A DNA stretch of 60,528 nt from Alistipes sp. (GCA_017465605.1 JAFTVW010000042.1:1-60528), one strand, 5' to 3'. Shown: positions 18,592-27,949, counted from the first letter of the stretch. Numbers and translations are program-made. The notes: generated from the letters alone by a model not told the origin.

Positions 18592-20427
18592 ATGGGAGCA
18601 AACGACGCATATATCCGACGCACAATACTTCGCCTTATTGTGCTGGGCATATTTGGCCTTATCGCGTGCCGTGTGGGTTATCTGCAACTCATCGACCGCC
18701 GCTACAAGAGCCTTGCCGAGGGTAACGTTCTGCGTTACGAGGTGCAGTATGCTCCACGAGGTGAGATTGTTGACCGCAATGGCGAGTTCTTGGTGCATAG
18801 TAAGGAGTGCTACGACTTGATGGTCACCTACCGCCATATCGGCAAGCAAGGATTCGACACTTTGAGTCTGTGTAATTTGGTTGGAATCAGCAAGGAGAAA
18901 CTTGTGCGTGTTTTACGAGATGCTCGCTCGGCACCTCGCAAGGCTACGCTCGTGGCCAACTATGTTCCCAAAGAGGTAAAGGTGCTTCTCGACGAGTACA
19001 ACTTCCCCGGATTCCACACCGTATATCGTACTATGCGCGAATATCCCCGCAAAATCGGAGGTAATCTGTTGGGATATGTGGGCGAAGTTAGCAAGAACGA
19101 CATCAACCGCAACCCCGACGAGTATCGTATGGGCGACTACATCGGCAAGAGTGGCGTGGAACGTGCCTACGAGAGCGACCTAAGAGGTAAAGATGGAGTG
19201 AAGATTCTTGAACGCGATGCTCACGGAGCCATCAAGAACTCATATATGGACGGAGCTTTCGACTCTCTGCCCATACCCGGCAAACGTCTCACCTGCACAA
19301 TTGATGCTCGTCTGCAAGCCTTCGCCGAGGAGCTTATGGCTGGCAAGGTGGGTGCTGTGGTGGCCATCGAGCCTAAGACGGGTGAAATTTTGGTTATGGC
19401 ATCATCTCCGAGTTACGACCCCGACGAATTGGTTGGTCGCAACAGAGGTAACAACTATATGAAGATGCTCGGCAACAAGCGTAAGCCTCTGTTCAACCGT
19501 GCCGTATCGGCTAAGTATCCTCCGGGCTCAACATTCAAACTTGTGCAAGGCCTTATCGGTTTGCAGGAGGGTGTACTAACGCCCGATAGAGCTTACCCCT
19601 GTCACGGAGGTTATCACGTTGGCCGTATCAGCCAAAAGTGCCACGCGCACTACTCTCCGCTCGATTTACGCAATGCGGTGGCTCACTCGTGCAACGCCTA
19701 CTTCTGTTATGTGTTCCGCGATATCATCGAAAACCGCAAATATGGTAGCGTGAAGGAGGGTTTGGACGTATGGGCTGAATATGTACGCAGTTTCGGATAT
19801 GGCCGTAAGCTCGACTCCGATTTTATCGACGAAGGCTCAGGCTACGTTCCAACTCGCAAGCTCTACGACCGCAACTACAATGGTTCGTGGAACGGCCTAA
19901 CGGTACTATCGCTCTCGATTGGACAGGGAGAGTTGGGTTGTACACCGTTGCAGATGGCCAATTTGGCAGCTACGGTTGCCAACCGAGGCTACTACTACAT
20001 TCCCCACATCGTGAAAGCCATCGAGGGCCGCGACTCTTTGGACAGACGCTTCTACGAGAAGCAATACACCAAAGTTGACCCCAAGCACTTTGAGCCTATT
20101 GCCGAGGGTATGTGGCGAGGAGTAAACATTCCGGGTGGTGGAACATCAAATCGCGCAATGATTGTGGGTCAAGATGTCTGCGGAAAAACTGGCACGGCTC
20201 AAAACCCGCACGGTCGCGACCACTCGACCTTCCTCTCATTTGCTCCGAAGGATAATCCTAAGATTGCCATCTCGGTATATGTGGAGTTTGGAGGTTTCGG
20301 TGCTACCATAGCACTTCCAATCGCCAGCCTTATCGAGGAGATGTACCTGACCGACACCATCAAACGACCTGAGTTGGTGGAATATGTAAAGAATATACCT
20401 TATAACCCACGACACTATGCCGAGTAG
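18592..20427 (+). CDS. mrdA: Penicillin-binding protein 2
   Basis: A 611-residue class B PBP, the elongasome transpeptidase that cross-links new peptidoglycan in the periplasm. It has an N-terminal membrane anchor (about residues 10-30), the dimerisation/pedestal domain with RGEIVDRNGE (about 55-64), and a transpeptidase domain. The three active-site motifs are STFK (Ser about 313), SCN (about 366) and KTGT (about 530). It overlaps rodA by 11 bases, consistent with coupled production of the PBP2-RodA pair. Confidence 0.96.
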   Translation: MGANDAYIRRTILRLIVLGIFGLIACRVGYLQLIDRRYKSLAEGNVLRYEVQYAPRGEIVDRNGEFLVHSKECYDLMVTYRHIGKQGFDTLSLCNLVGISKEKLVRVLRDARSAPRKATLVANYVPKEVKVLLDEYNFPGFHTVYRTMREYPRKIGGNLLGYVGEVSKNDINRNPDEYRMGDYIGKSGVERAYESDLRGKDGVKILERDAHGAIKNSYMDGAFDSLPIPGKRLTCTIDARLQAFAEELMAGKVGAVVAIEPKTGEILVMASSPSYDPDELVGRNRGNNYMKMLGNKRKPLFNRAVSAKYPPGSTFKLVQGLIGLQEGVLTPDRAYPCHGGYHVGRISQKCHAHYSPLDLRNAVAHSCNAYFCYVFRDIIENRKYGSVKEGLDVWAEYVRSFGYGRKLDSDFIDEGSGYVPTRKLYDRNYNGSWNGLTVLSLSIGQGELGCTPLQMANLAATVANRGYYYIPHIVKAIEGRDSLDRRFYEKQYTKVDPKHFEPIAEGMWRGVNIPGGGTSNRAMIVGQDVCGKTGTAQNPHGRDHSTFLSFAPKDNPKIAISVYVEFGGFGATIALPIASLIEEMYLTDTIKRPELVEYVKNIPYNPRHYAE

Positions 20428-21856
20428 AAATAAAATATCACTCTTCGAGGGCGTTGACCGCGTTGCAATATGCTGCTACTTCCTGCTTGTATTGGTGGGT
20501 TTTGTCAACATAATCTCAGCCTCGTACAACGACGAGATGGAGGTATTGGCCTTCGGTCAGAACTACATCAAACAGATAGTCTGGACCGCAGCCGCATTCT
20601 GCATAGGGTTGTTTATCCTTCTGCTCGACTCTCGCTTCTATCATATGTACGCCTACTATGCCTACGGAGCGGGTATTCTGATGCTTATAGCCGTACTCAT
20701 CTTTGGTAAGGAGGTTAACGGAGCAAAGGCGTGGTTTGAGTTTGGTGCAGTGCGAATACAACCCGTAGAGTTTGCCAAGATTGCAACGGCTTTGGCCGTA
20801 GCCCGATTGATGAGTAACTATTCGTTCTCAATTAAAAAGCCGAGCCATCTGTTCCACGTCGGATTCATCATTCTCCTGCCACTGGCTATCATCATTTTGC
20901 AGAACGATACGGGCTCAGGAGTAGTACTTTGCTCATTTATATTCGTGCTTTATCGTGAGGGGTTGAACAAGTGGATATGTATTCCGCTGATTATGGTGGC
21001 CACGCTCTTCATCTGCTCGTTCCTCTTTACGCCGATGTTGCTTCTATTGCTGCTGTTGTTTATCTTCACGCTGTCGAATGCGATGATGATTGGCGAGTGG
21101 AAGATGCACCTTACGTTTGTAACATCACTCTGCTTTTTGGCACTCCTGCTCTACGGCCTATCACTACTCTTTTGGCAAGGAGCGTTGAGCGGATACGCCT
21201 GCTTGGTTATCGCCACGCTTACGGGAGTTGTTGTGGCGGGCATCTACGCTGTGCGCAAAAATATTGCAGCTATATTCCTTACGCTGGCACTCTTCATCGG
21301 CTCTATGGTCTTTGTACCGACGGCCGATATGATATTCGAGTCGATTCTCAAACCCCACCAGCGCGAGCGAATACTCAGTTTCTTGGGCATTGTGAGCGAC
21401 CCCAGCGGTGCCGACTACAACGTGAATCAGTCGAAGATTGCCATCGGCTCAGGAGGTCTATTCGGCAAGGGATTTATGGAGGGAACGCAGATTAAATACA
21501 ACTTTGTACCCGAGAAGCACACCGACTTCATCTTCTGCACCGTAGGCGAGGAGTGGGGATTCTTGGGAGCGATGCTTGTGTTGGGCTTGCTCTGCACGCT
21601 CATCTTGCGACTTATGCAGATGGGAGAACGCCAACAAGAGCCTTTCAGCCGAATATATAGCTACTGCGTTGCGGCGATTCTATTGTTCCACGTCTTGGTG
21701 AACGTGGGTATGACCATAGGTTTGATGCCTGTGATGGGTATTCCGCTGCCATTCCTAAGCTACGGAGGTTCATCGCTTGTGGCCTTCACCATATTGGTAT
21801 TTATCGCCATACGATTAGATGCCACACCCCGCAAGGGCCTTGTATCGAACATTTAA
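20417..21856 (+). CDS. rodA: SEDS peptidoglycan glycosyltransferase RodA
   Basis: A 479-residue SEDS-family polytopic membrane protein, the glycan polymerase partner of PBP2. Signature segments include GAKAWFEFGAVRIQPVEFAKIA (about residues 103-124), the conserved GEEWGFLG, and the final GIPLPFLSYGGSS. It is about 100 residues longer than E. coli RodA because of extra hydrophobic segments in the middle (about 190-300), a size I believe common in Bacteroidota. Its ATG lies inside the end of mrdA. Confidence 0.95.
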   Translation: MPSRNKISLFEGVDRVAICCYFLLVLVGFVNIISASYNDEMEVLAFGQNYIKQIVWTAAAFCIGLFILLLDSRFYHMYAYYAYGAGILMLIAVLIFGKEVNGAKAWFEFGAVRIQPVEFAKIATALAVARLMSNYSFSIKKPSHLFHVGFIILLPLAIIILQNDTGSGVVLCSFIFVLYREGLNKWICIPLIMVATLFICSFLFTPMLLLLLLLFIFTLSNAMMIGEWKMHLTFVTSLCFLALLLYGLSLLFWQGALSGYACLVIATLTGVVVAGIYAVRKNIAAIFLTLALFIGSMVFVPTADMIFESILKPHQRERILSFLGIVSDPSGADYNVNQSKIAIGSGGLFGKGFMEGTQIKYNFVPEKHTDFIFCTVGEEWGFLGAMLVLGLLCTLILRLMQMGERQQEPFSRIYSYCVAAILLFHVLVNVGMTIGLMPVMGIPLPFLSYGGSSLVAFTILVFIAIRLDATPRKGLVSNI

Positions 21857-21905
21857 CACAAACACATATTCCGAAAATCATATAATTAATAACCCAACTA
21901 TCCAA

Positions 21906-22889
21906 ATGTTATACATCAGCTACATCATCACCGTCGCAGCCGTCGTATGGTTCTCGATTTTGGCATCACGTTATATCGATATGATTGACCGCTCGACCAA
22001 ACTCTCAGGAGCATTTTTGGGCGGTGTTCTGCTCTCGGCCATCACCTCGCTACCCGAACTTTTCACCAGCATATCGGCTACGGTGCTTATCGACAACCCT
22101 TCGCTCTGTATTGGCAATATATTGGGCAGCAACCTATTTAACTTTGCGATGCTGGCCGTTGTGATACTCTGCTTCCTAAAAGGATTCTCCTCGGCACATT
22201 TGGCTTGCAGCCATAAAAAGGTATTGATACTTCTACTTGCGATGTATGTGGCCGTAACGCTCAATTGGAGAGGCATCGTCGATGCTGAAATTATCCTCGG
22301 CAACCCATCGTCACCGTGGTTTTATGTGAGTCTCACTTCGATTATTATCTTTGCCCTCTATGCCCTATCGGTGAAATATTTGGCAACTGACAACGGTCCA
22401 GAGTGCGGTGAGGCGGAGGAGGATTGCCCACCAGTAACGCTTTCGCTAAAAGCTATCGTGATTCGTTTTATATTGGCCAGCTTGGGTATTATTATAGCAA
22501 GTGTGATACTTACATATATCACCGACGACATCGCCACCGAACTAAATCTCGGCTCAGGATTGGCAGGTGCAATCTTCTTGGGCGTTGCCACATCGCTGCC
22601 AGAAGTAACCTCAACCATCTCGCTATTCCGTATGCGCAACTTCGACATAGCCTTTGGGAATATCGCAGGTAGTAACATATTCAACTATTTTGTGCTGGGC
22701 GTGGCCGACCTATTGTATTTGGGTGGCACGACCTACTACTTCGACGATAGCAAGGTTATCGGGCTCACCATATTTGGAGCATTGGCATCGGTTGCAATGT
22801 ATGTGATGCTACGCAATAGCAACAAATGGGTAAAGGCCATCTGTGCAGTTTTGGCCATCGCCTGCTACATAGCCTTCCTAACGGCTTAA
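21906..22889 (+). CDS. Calcium/sodium antiporter (CaCA family)
   Basis: A 327-residue YrbG-like cation exchanger. The two inverted alpha repeats are plain: GAFLGGVLLSAITSLPELFTS with GNILGSNLFNF in the first half, and GAIFLGVATSLPEVTS with GNIAGSNIFNY in the second. The Glu in each SLPE motif is the ion-binding residue of the family. About ten membrane segments are expected. It starts 49 bp after rodA and is probably in the same transcript, without an obvious functional link. The frame is open to 21819, but the ATG at 21906 starts the first hydrophobic segment. Confidence 0.9.
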   Translation: MLYISYIITVAAVVWFSILASRYIDMIDRSTKLSGAFLGGVLLSAITSLPELFTSISATVLIDNPSLCIGNILGSNLFNFAMLAVVILCFLKGFSSAHLACSHKKVLILLLAMYVAVTLNWRGIVDAEIILGNPSSPWFYVSLTSIIIFALYALSVKYLATDNGPECGEAEEDCPPVTLSLKAIVIRFILASLGIIIASVILTYITDDIATELNLGSGLAGAIFLGVATSLPEVTSTISLFRMRNFDIAFGNIAGSNIFNYFVLGVADLLYLGGTTYYFDDSKVIGLTIFGALASVAMYVMLRNSNKWVKAICAVLAIACYIAFLTA

Positions 22890-22913
22890 TCAACAAAACG
22901 ATAAGGAAAAGAA

Positions 22914-23507
22914 ATGATACTACACGAAAAACTCAAATCTTTTCGCCTCATATTGGCATCTCAATCACCTCGCCGCCGACAGCTACTCTCGGAGGCGGGT
23001 TTGGAGTATGAACTTGCTCCCCGCTTTGAGTGTGAGGAGCTCTATCCCGACAATATTGCAGCAGCCGATGTTGCCGAATATCTCTCACGCTTAAAGAGCG
23101 AGGCATACCCCACCACTCTGGGCGATAAAGACATTTTGCTTACGGCCGATACGGTTGTGGTTGCCAATGGGGAGATTTTGGGTAAACCCGCAAACCGCGA
23201 CGAAGCCTTCGCTATGCTGAAAATGCTTTCGGGTCGTCAGCACGAGGTCATTACAGGTGTCACCCTACGCAGTGCCGAGCAGACAAAGAGTTTTTCGGCT
23301 CACTCGAAGGTGCGATTCCGCAACCTAACCGACGAGGAGATTTGCTACTACATTGACACCTACCACCCGATGGACAAGGCTGGCAGCTATGGTATTCAAG
23401 AGTGGATTGGATATGTTGGAATCGAGGGTATCGAAGGCTCATTTTTCAATGTTATGGGCCTGCCTATTCAACGCGTTTGGTGTGAGTTGGATAAGTTTAT
23501 TGAGTAA
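22914..23507 (+). CDS. Maf-family nucleoside triphosphate pyrophosphatase
   Basis: A 197-residue Maf protein, a cytoplasmic house-cleaning pyrophosphatase acting on non-canonical or modified nucleotides (dTTP/UTP or m7GTP in characterised members). The N-terminal signature ASQSPRRRQLLSEAG (about residues 15-29) and the middle TADTVV, GKP and DKAGSYGIQ motifs are all present. It starts 24 bp after the antiporter gene and ends with a strong terminator. The DKAGSYGIQ motif favours the dTTP/UTP group. Confidence 0.93.
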   Translation: MILHEKLKSFRLILASQSPRRRQLLSEAGLEYELAPRFECEELYPDNIAAADVAEYLSRLKSEAYPTTLGDKDILLTADTVVVANGEILGKPANRDEAFAMLKMLSGRQHEVITGVTLRSAEQTKSFSAHSKVRFRNLTDEEICYYIDTYHPMDKAGSYGIQEWIGYVGIEGIEGSFFNVMGLPIQRVWCELDKFIE

Positions 23508-23532
23508 GCATACACATATATTTATATAAAGG

Positions 23533-23570
23533 AATGGTGTTATCGCGAACAAATCCGATAACACCATTTT
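23533..23570 (+). terminator. Terminator after maf
   Basis: AATGGTGTTATCG and CGATAACACCATT form a perfect 13-bp stem with a short loop, followed by TT. It ends the mre-rod-maf transcript. Confidence 0.85.
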
Positions 23571-23573
23571 CAC

Positions 23574-23602
23574 ATCAAGGCAGATGCCGAAATAGCCAGC
23601 AC
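23574..23602 (+). repeat. Hairpin element fragment (right arm)
   Basis: CATCAAGGCAGATGCCGAAATAGCCAGC repeats, with one mismatch, the right half of the full element that follows at 23616-23738. It is a solo right arm, suggesting an older neighbouring copy lost by deletion between repeats. Confidence 0.8.
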
Positions 23603-23615
23603 CTCTTTAACCTCT

Positions 23616-23738
23616 GAAAATCGTATAGGCTGTGATATTTTGAAGCTGCTCGCAGATGGGAAAACCGCAGCATACCTGACGTATGTGAGGATTTTCTCAT
23701 CAAGGCAGATGCCAAAATAGCCAGCTTATACGGTTTTC
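23616..23738 (+). repeat. Covarying hairpin element, copy 4
   Basis: Full copy. The outer arms GAAAATCGTATAGGCTG and AGCTTATACGGTTTTC pair, using a different sequence from copies 3, 5, 6 and 9. The tip stem is GCATAC/GTATGT with loop CTGAC. It ends two bases before the stop codon of the FAH hydrolase gene, between convergent genes. Confidence 0.92.
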
Positions 23739-23740
23739 AC

Positions 23741-24364
23741 CTACATAACGTCGAAGTCGAGAAGAGTATAACCACCAATTCGAGCTTTAATATTATCCCC
23801 AGCCTTGACTGCCCCCACACCTACGGGAGTACCTGTATATATAAGGTCACCTATACGCAGAGTCATATATCGCGAAATATGGCTTATAATCTCATCTACG
23901 GTAAATAACATCTCGCAAGTGCGGCCACGCTGACGCACCTCACCATTTAGCTCCATCTCAAACTCCAAGTTCTGCACATCGCCACCCAACTCAGCCAACG
24001 ACACAAACTGATTCGACAGAGCTGCCGAGTGGTCAAAGCCTTTGCAAAGCTCCCACGGAAGCCCCTTCTGTATGGCCTCGCGCTGCAAGTCACGAGCCGT
24101 AAAATCGATTCCGAGCCCTACCTCCTTGTAGCAACGTGACGCAAACTTTTTGTCGATACACTTTGCCAAACGGGTGATTCGCACCACCAATTCACACTCA
24201 TAATGCACCTCACGCGAGAACGACGGAATGTAGAAAGGGTCGTTGTTCCTCAGCAGGGCAGTGTCGGGTTTTAGAAAAAACAGCGGCTCTTTGGGTATCT
24301 CCGCACCATCGTTGAGTTCCTTAGCGTGGTCGGCATAGTTGCGACCAATACAGATTATCTTCAT
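23741..24364 (-). CDS. Fumarylacetoacetate hydrolase (FAH) family protein
   Basis: A 207-residue FAH-fold enzyme of the short, single-domain type (FAHD1/YcgM-like). The metal-binding Glu pair is in HYECELVV (about residues 54-61) and the Asp in GIDFTARD (about 85-92); the GTPVGVG loop follows near the C-terminus. Members act as acylpyruvate hydrolases, oxaloacetate tautomerases or decarboxylases, so the substrate is uncertain. It starts 2 bp after the DUF3784 gene in the same direction. Confidence 0.85.
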   Translation of the reverse strand: MKIICIGRNYADHAKELNDGAEIPKEPLFFLKPDTALLRNNDPFYIPSFSREVHYECELVVRITRLAKCIDKKFASRCYKEVGLGIDFTARDLQREAIQKGLPWELCKGFDHSAALSNQFVSLAELGGDVQNLEFEMELNGEVRQRGRTCEMLFTVDEIISHISRYMTLRIGDLIYTGTPVGVGAVKAGDNIKARIGGYTLLDFDVM

Positions 24365-24366
24365 AT

Positions 24367-24669
24367 CTATTTTTCAAATTTCTTTTTACACACGTTTACA
24401 TATATTGCCACTGCCACAACCAATCCCGCAGGAATCCACACCAGCATCAGCGTATATAGTTCATAGCTGGGCATCAGCGGTGAGAGCAGAACAAATGGCA
24501 CACCCGCATACATTGCTCGCGACACCACACGGCCAATCTTTTCAACGTCAATCCGTGCTCGTTTCTCTTTGGGCATTGTATTGTAACCCGCCATCGTTTC
24601 AGGATAGCTACGCAAAAACAGGGCTATCAAACACCAAACTACACCAAATACAAGCGCACCGAGAAGCAT
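24367..24669 (-). CDS. Small DUF3784-like membrane protein
   Basis: A 100-residue protein with an N-terminal hydrophobic segment, a conserved polar linker AGYNTMPKEKRARID (about residues 27-41) and two more hydrophobic segments. The YNT...EK pattern and size fit DUF3784, whose function is unknown. It lies between lpxB, across a hairpin element, and the FAH gene, which it nearly touches. Confidence 0.7.
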   Translation of the reverse strand: MLLGALVFGVVWCLIALFLRSYPETMAGYNTMPKEKRARIDVEKIGRVVSRAMYAGVPFVLLSPLMPSYELYTLMLVWIPAGLVVAVAIYVNVCKKKFEK

Positions 24670-24705
24670 CTATTTTGAATTTATTCACTATTTAGCACTT
24701 TCTTC

Positions 24706-24828
24706 AAAAGTCGTATAACAAGAGCTATTTTGAAGCTGCTCGAAGGTCGAGAAACCGCAGTTTACTTGGCGTAAATGAGGATTTCAAGACCGAGGCAGAT
24801 GCCAAAAGAGCCTTGTTAGACGGCTTTT
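24706..24828 (+). repeat. Covarying hairpin element, copy 5
   Basis: Full copy between lpxB and the DUF3784 gene (tandem minus-strand genes). The outer arms AAAAGTCGTATAACAAG and CTTGTTAGACGGCTTTT pair, the middle stem is CTGCTCG/CGAGGCAG, and the tip stem is GTTTAC/GTAAAT with loop TTGGC. It overlaps the lpxB stop codon by two bases. Confidence 0.93.
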
Positions 24829-25960
24829 ACTTTGAATTTTGAATTTCTTCGACTATCGCTTTGGCAAACCTATCGCTTGCTCCTGCCCCGCCGATAATTG
24901 CACGCAACTCGGCAAAGTCGGCAAGCATCTTCTCGCGTTTATCGCCACCAATCATTATCGAGCGAAGCTCCTTTTCGGCCTCGTCAACCGAAGGGTGATA
25001 AACCACCATCTCGCGTACCGCCTCGCGCTGCAAATTCAAATTCACAAGCGACACATAAGGGATTTTGAGCAGATATGGTTTCATCTTCTCGTAGAACCAC
25101 GGAATACCATAGACCACCAATTCGGGAATACCTATCAACGCCGTTTCGAGCGTTGCCGTTCCCGATGTCACCACCGCAACCTCCGATATTTGCAGCAACT
25201 CGTATGTCTTGTCGCAGACAAACTTTACGGGCATATCGGCAGTGAATGTTTCATACTGCTCACGCGCAATCCAATCCACACCCGCAACCACAAATTGGTG
25301 TTCTGGCATACGCTCGGCCAAGCGAGCCATAAATCGCAGATTGGCCTTAATCTCGCTCACTCTACTGCCTGCAAGCAGAGCCACGATAGGTCGCTCATCG
25401 AGACCATTCTCGCGGCGAAAATCGCTCTCGGCAGGGGCTTCGGCACATCGTTTGGTGATGGCGTCCATAATTGGATTACCTTCGAAGTGAGGCTCAATGC
25501 CCTTCGAGCGGAAATACTCCTTCTCAAATGGGAATATGATATAGAGTTTATCGACAAATCGCCTAAGGGCCTTCACTCTATGCTCCTTCCACGCCCACAC
25601 TTTCGGTGCAATATAATAGTGAACGGGAATACCCTTCGAGTGTGCAAACTCGGCAATCTTAATATTGAATCCCGGATAGTCAATCAGAATAACCACATCG
25701 GGCTGGAAGGCCAAAATATCTCTGCAACACTCGCCCATCTGCGAGAGAATGGTGCGGATATTGAGTGCCACCTGCACAAATCCAAAAAACGACATCTCAC
25801 GGTAGTGCTTCACAAGATTCTCGCGACCTCCCACCTCGGCCATCATATCACCTCCGCAAAAACGGAACTTGGCCTCAGGGTCACTTTTTCGGATACCTTT
25901 CATAAGGTTTGAACCGTGCAAATCACCCGACGGCTCACCAGCAATAATATAATATTTCAT
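24827..25960 (-). CDS. lpxB: Lipid-A-disaccharide synthase
   Basis: A 377-residue GT-B glycosyltransferase (GT19) joining UDP-2,3-diacylglucosamine and lipid X to form the lipid A disaccharide at the inner face of the cytoplasmic membrane. Diagnostic pieces are IAGEPSGDLHG (about residues 5-15), DYPGFNIKIA, YYIAPKVWAWKEHR and LLAGSRVSEI, then TSGTATLETAL near the C-terminus. The last residues, EIQNSK, are encoded by a TTCAAAA-type heptad repeat also found at the end of trmD. Confidence 0.96.
   Translation of the reverse strand: MKYYIIAGEPSGDLHGSNLMKGIRKSDPEAKFRFCGGDMMAEVGGRENLVKHYREMSFFGFVQVALNIRTILSQMGECCRDILAFQPDVVILIDYPGFNIKIAEFAHSKGIPVHYYIAPKVWAWKEHRVKALRRFVDKLYIIFPFEKEYFRSKGIEPHFEGNPIMDAITKRCAEAPAESDFRRENGLDERPIVALLAGSRVSEIKANLRFMARLAERMPEHQFVVAGVDWIAREQYETFTADMPVKFVCDKTYELLQISEVAVVTSGTATLETALIGIPELVVYGIPWFYEKMKPYLLKIPYVSLVNLNLQREAVREMVVYHPSVDEAEKELRSIMIGGDKREKMLADFAELRAIIGGAGASDRFAKAIVEEIQNSK
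24829..24848 (-). repeat. TTCAAAA-type repeat at the lpxB end
   Basis: A short run of the heptad TTCAAAA (minus strand) encodes the C-terminal EIQNSK of LpxB. The same unit occurs at 25972, 26518, 44312 and 52590. Confidence 0.7.
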
Positions 25961-25971
25961 ATTTTATTATA

Positions 25972-26000
25972 ATTCAAAATTCAAAATTCAAAATTCAAAC
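25972..26000 (+). repeat. TTCAAAA heptad array
   Basis: About four copies of the heptad on the + strand, between lpxB and the four-helix-bundle gene. With the opposite-facing array at 26517 it forms inverted flanks around that gene. Confidence 0.85.
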
Positions 26001-26050
26001 TTACTCTTTATTCGAGCACTATGATTTTGAATCTCAAACTTAAATAAAAT

Positions 26051-26425
26051 CTATTTACTACTCAACTCTGAATCCTTTGCCTTTGTGGTCAATATAATTT
26101 GTGACAAAATATTTGTCAATTCTCTACATTCTGGGAAGATACTATTATACTCTTTCTCCGAAATATACTCTGTTCTATAAAGCAGCTCTAACCAATACTC
26201 CGTTTCATAAGCCTCCTTCAACGAGATATTCATCTTTGCCACAAAATCTTTGCGAGAAGAACTTCGCAAAGCTTCTCTGATATTCGCGCCTATACTTGTT
26301 CCGCTTTTTAATACTTGCGTGGACATCACTCGCTCGTCAATTGTATAGCGAAGATACTTATACAATTTCACAACTCGCACAGCAAAGTCAAAACTTTTAT
26401 CCAAAACAATATTATTGCTTTTCAT
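26051..26425 (-). CDS. Four-helix bundle protein (S23/IVP family)
   Basis: A 124-residue, mostly helical protein of the family first named from 23S rRNA intervening sequences and structurally similar to the Avd proteins of diversity-generating retroelements. The family pattern SFDFAVRVVKLYKYL near the start and KSGTSIGANIREA (about residues 41-53) are clear. Its function outside these settings is unknown. It sits between trmD and lpxB with gaps of ~90 bp on each side, and the gene plus flanks is bracketed by inverted TTCAAAA arrays, as if it entered the operon as a unit. Its AT content is higher than its neighbours. Confidence 0.85.
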   Translation of the reverse strand: MKSNNIVLDKSFDFAVRVVKLYKYLRYTIDERVMSTQVLKSGTSIGANIREALRSSSRKDFVAKMNISLKEAYETEYWLELLYRTEYISEKEYNSIFPECRELTNILSQIILTTKAKDSELSSK

Positions 26426-26511
26426 ATTAATTATAAGCCACTTAGAGAGTCTAAATTCAAATCGGAATCCTACTATTCTTTAATTGACGAGGGAAAAAGA
26501 TTTCAGCTTTA

Positions 26512-27216
26512 TCAATTTTGACTTTTGAATTTTGAATTTTGAATTTCAAGAAGGTCGGGACGTAACTGCTTGGTGCGCTCATACGCCTGCTCTTCTTGCC
26601 ACTTTTCAATCTCTGCAAAATTACCCGAGAGCAATACATCGGGTACTCGCCAACCACGAAACTCCGCAGGGCGAGTATATACGGGCGGAGCCAACAAATC
26701 GTCTTGGAAACAATCCGTCAAGGCCGAAGCCTCGTCACCTATCGCACCCGGAATCAATCGCACCACCGAGTCGGCAATCACACAAGCCGCCAACTCGCCA
26801 CCTGTCAAGACATAGTCGCCGATAGATATTTCGCGCGTGATGAGATGCTCACGAATACGATGGTCGATACCTTTATAGTGACCGCAGAGAATAATGATAT
26901 TCTCGCACATCGACAAACGGTTGGCCTCGTGCTGATTGTAGGTGATGCCATCGGGCGAGGTGTAGATAATCTCGTCGTAGTTTCGCTCGGCCTGCAACTT
27001 CTCGACAAGTTCAAACACAGGCTCGCACTTCATCACCATACCAGCCTCACCGCCAAATGGATAGTCGTCGGTAGTCTTACGCTTATCGTGAGCGTAGTCG
27101 TGAAGGTTGTGCACCACAATCTCCACCAGACCCTTCTCTTGGGCACGTTTCAGGATAGACTCGCTGAGAGGAGATGAGACCAACTCGGGAACAACTGTAA
27201 TAATATCTATTCTCAT
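26512..27216 (-). CDS. trmD: tRNA (guanine-37-N1)-methyltransferase
   Basis: A 234-residue SPOUT methyltransferase that makes m1G37 in tRNAs and prevents frameshifting. The trefoil-knot SAM site appears as LCGHYKGID (about residues 111-119) and [14 protein letters not shown] (about 131-144). The protein begins [13 protein letters not shown], close to the family start. The last ~10 residues ([11 protein letters not shown]) come from a TTCAAAA repeat that runs through the stop codon. The stop is 1 bp before the FkbM gene's end in the same direction. Confidence 0.96.
   Translation of the reverse strand: MRIDIITVVPELVSSPLSESILKRAQEKGLVEIVVHNLHDYAHDKRKTTDDYPFGGEAGMVMKCEPVFELVEKLQAERNYDEIIYTSPDGITYNQHEANRLSMCENIIILCGHYKGIDHRIREHLITREISIGDYVLTGGELAACVIADSVVRLIPGAIGDEASALTDCFQDDLLAPPVYTRPAEFRGWRVPDVLLSGNFAEIEKWQEEQAYERTKQLRPDLLEIQNSKFKSQN
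26517..26548 (-). repeat. TTCAAAA heptad array inside the trmD 3' end
   Basis: Three to four imperfect heptads on the minus strand overlap the last codons of trmD. They face the array at 25972-26000 in the opposite direction. Confidence 0.85.
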
Positions 27217-27217
27217 A

Positions 27218-27949
27218 TTATTTGTATCTGAAAATTATATCTTTATCGCTATCTATATCAAGTGGTATTTCAACTCCACCTCTAAGCATTGTTGCTCGGT
27301 AACCCATCTCGGCAAACATTCCGACCATCGCGTGGCGGGTCTGGCCATCGGTCTCGATAAGCACTGTGGGGTGGTCACGCTCCAACAACGGGCGTAATTC
27401 GGGCATCATCACACGCTCGTAACCTTCAATGTCGCACTTAATAAAGTCTATCTTCCCGACCTCGGCAAAGAGTTTGCTACCACGTCGCATCTGAGCCGTA
27501 AAACGAATTGCCTCAGCCGACAAATCACCGTCGCTCACAAAGTTACGACCCGTACCGAAATATCCTCCCGCAGCTACCGAATCGTTGGCCATCTCTATCG
27601 TGCGCTCCTCCTCGCCCAAAGCATAATTGAGCAGAGTGACATTGTTTCTGCCGCCCACATTGCGCTTCAACACATTGAAAATAACAGGCACAGGCTCAAC
27701 CGCATAGACTCTACCCTCCGAGCCTACGATATCCGACAATGGGCAAGTATAATAACCCAAATTTGCTCCAATATCAACGACCGTATCGCCACGCTTCACA
27801 AGCCGAGGAAGGTGGTAGTTGTATTCCATTGCGCGAGAGTGGCGACCCAGCCCCAGCGCACGATATACGAACAGCATACGGCTCACCACCCGCAGATACC
27901 ATTCAAGCGGCAGCGCACGATACAATATGCGATGTAAAAGTTTTCCCAT
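27218..27949 (-). CDS. FkbM-family methyltransferase
   Basis: A 243-residue SAM-dependent methyltransferase of the FkbM family. Motif I is [12 protein letters not shown] (about residues 56-67), followed by [10 protein letters not shown] and the family's acidic motif [11 protein letters not shown] (about 165-175). Members usually O-methylate small molecules or glycans. The N-terminus is basic and hydrophobic, suggesting membrane association. It is tightly packed between the retropepsin-like gene (no gap) and trmD (1 bp). Confidence 0.85.
   Translation of the reverse strand: MGKLLHRILYRALPLEWYLRVVSRMLFVYRALGLGRHSRAMEYNYHLPRLVKRGDTVVDIGANLGYYTCPLSDIVGSEGRVYAVEPVPVIFNVLKRNVGGRNNVTLLNYALGEEERTIEMANDSVAAGGYFGTGRNFVSDGDLSAEAIRFTAQMRRGSKLFAEVGKIDFIKCDIEGYERVMMPELRPLLERDHPTVLIETDGQTRHAMVGMFAEMGYRATMLRGGVEIPLDIDSDKDIIFRYK

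Noticed and set aside
24839-25912. Open frame of 357 codons on the + strand opposite lpxB
   Set aside because: No recognisable domain, and lpxB on the minus strand carries all family motifs. It is a shadow frame.
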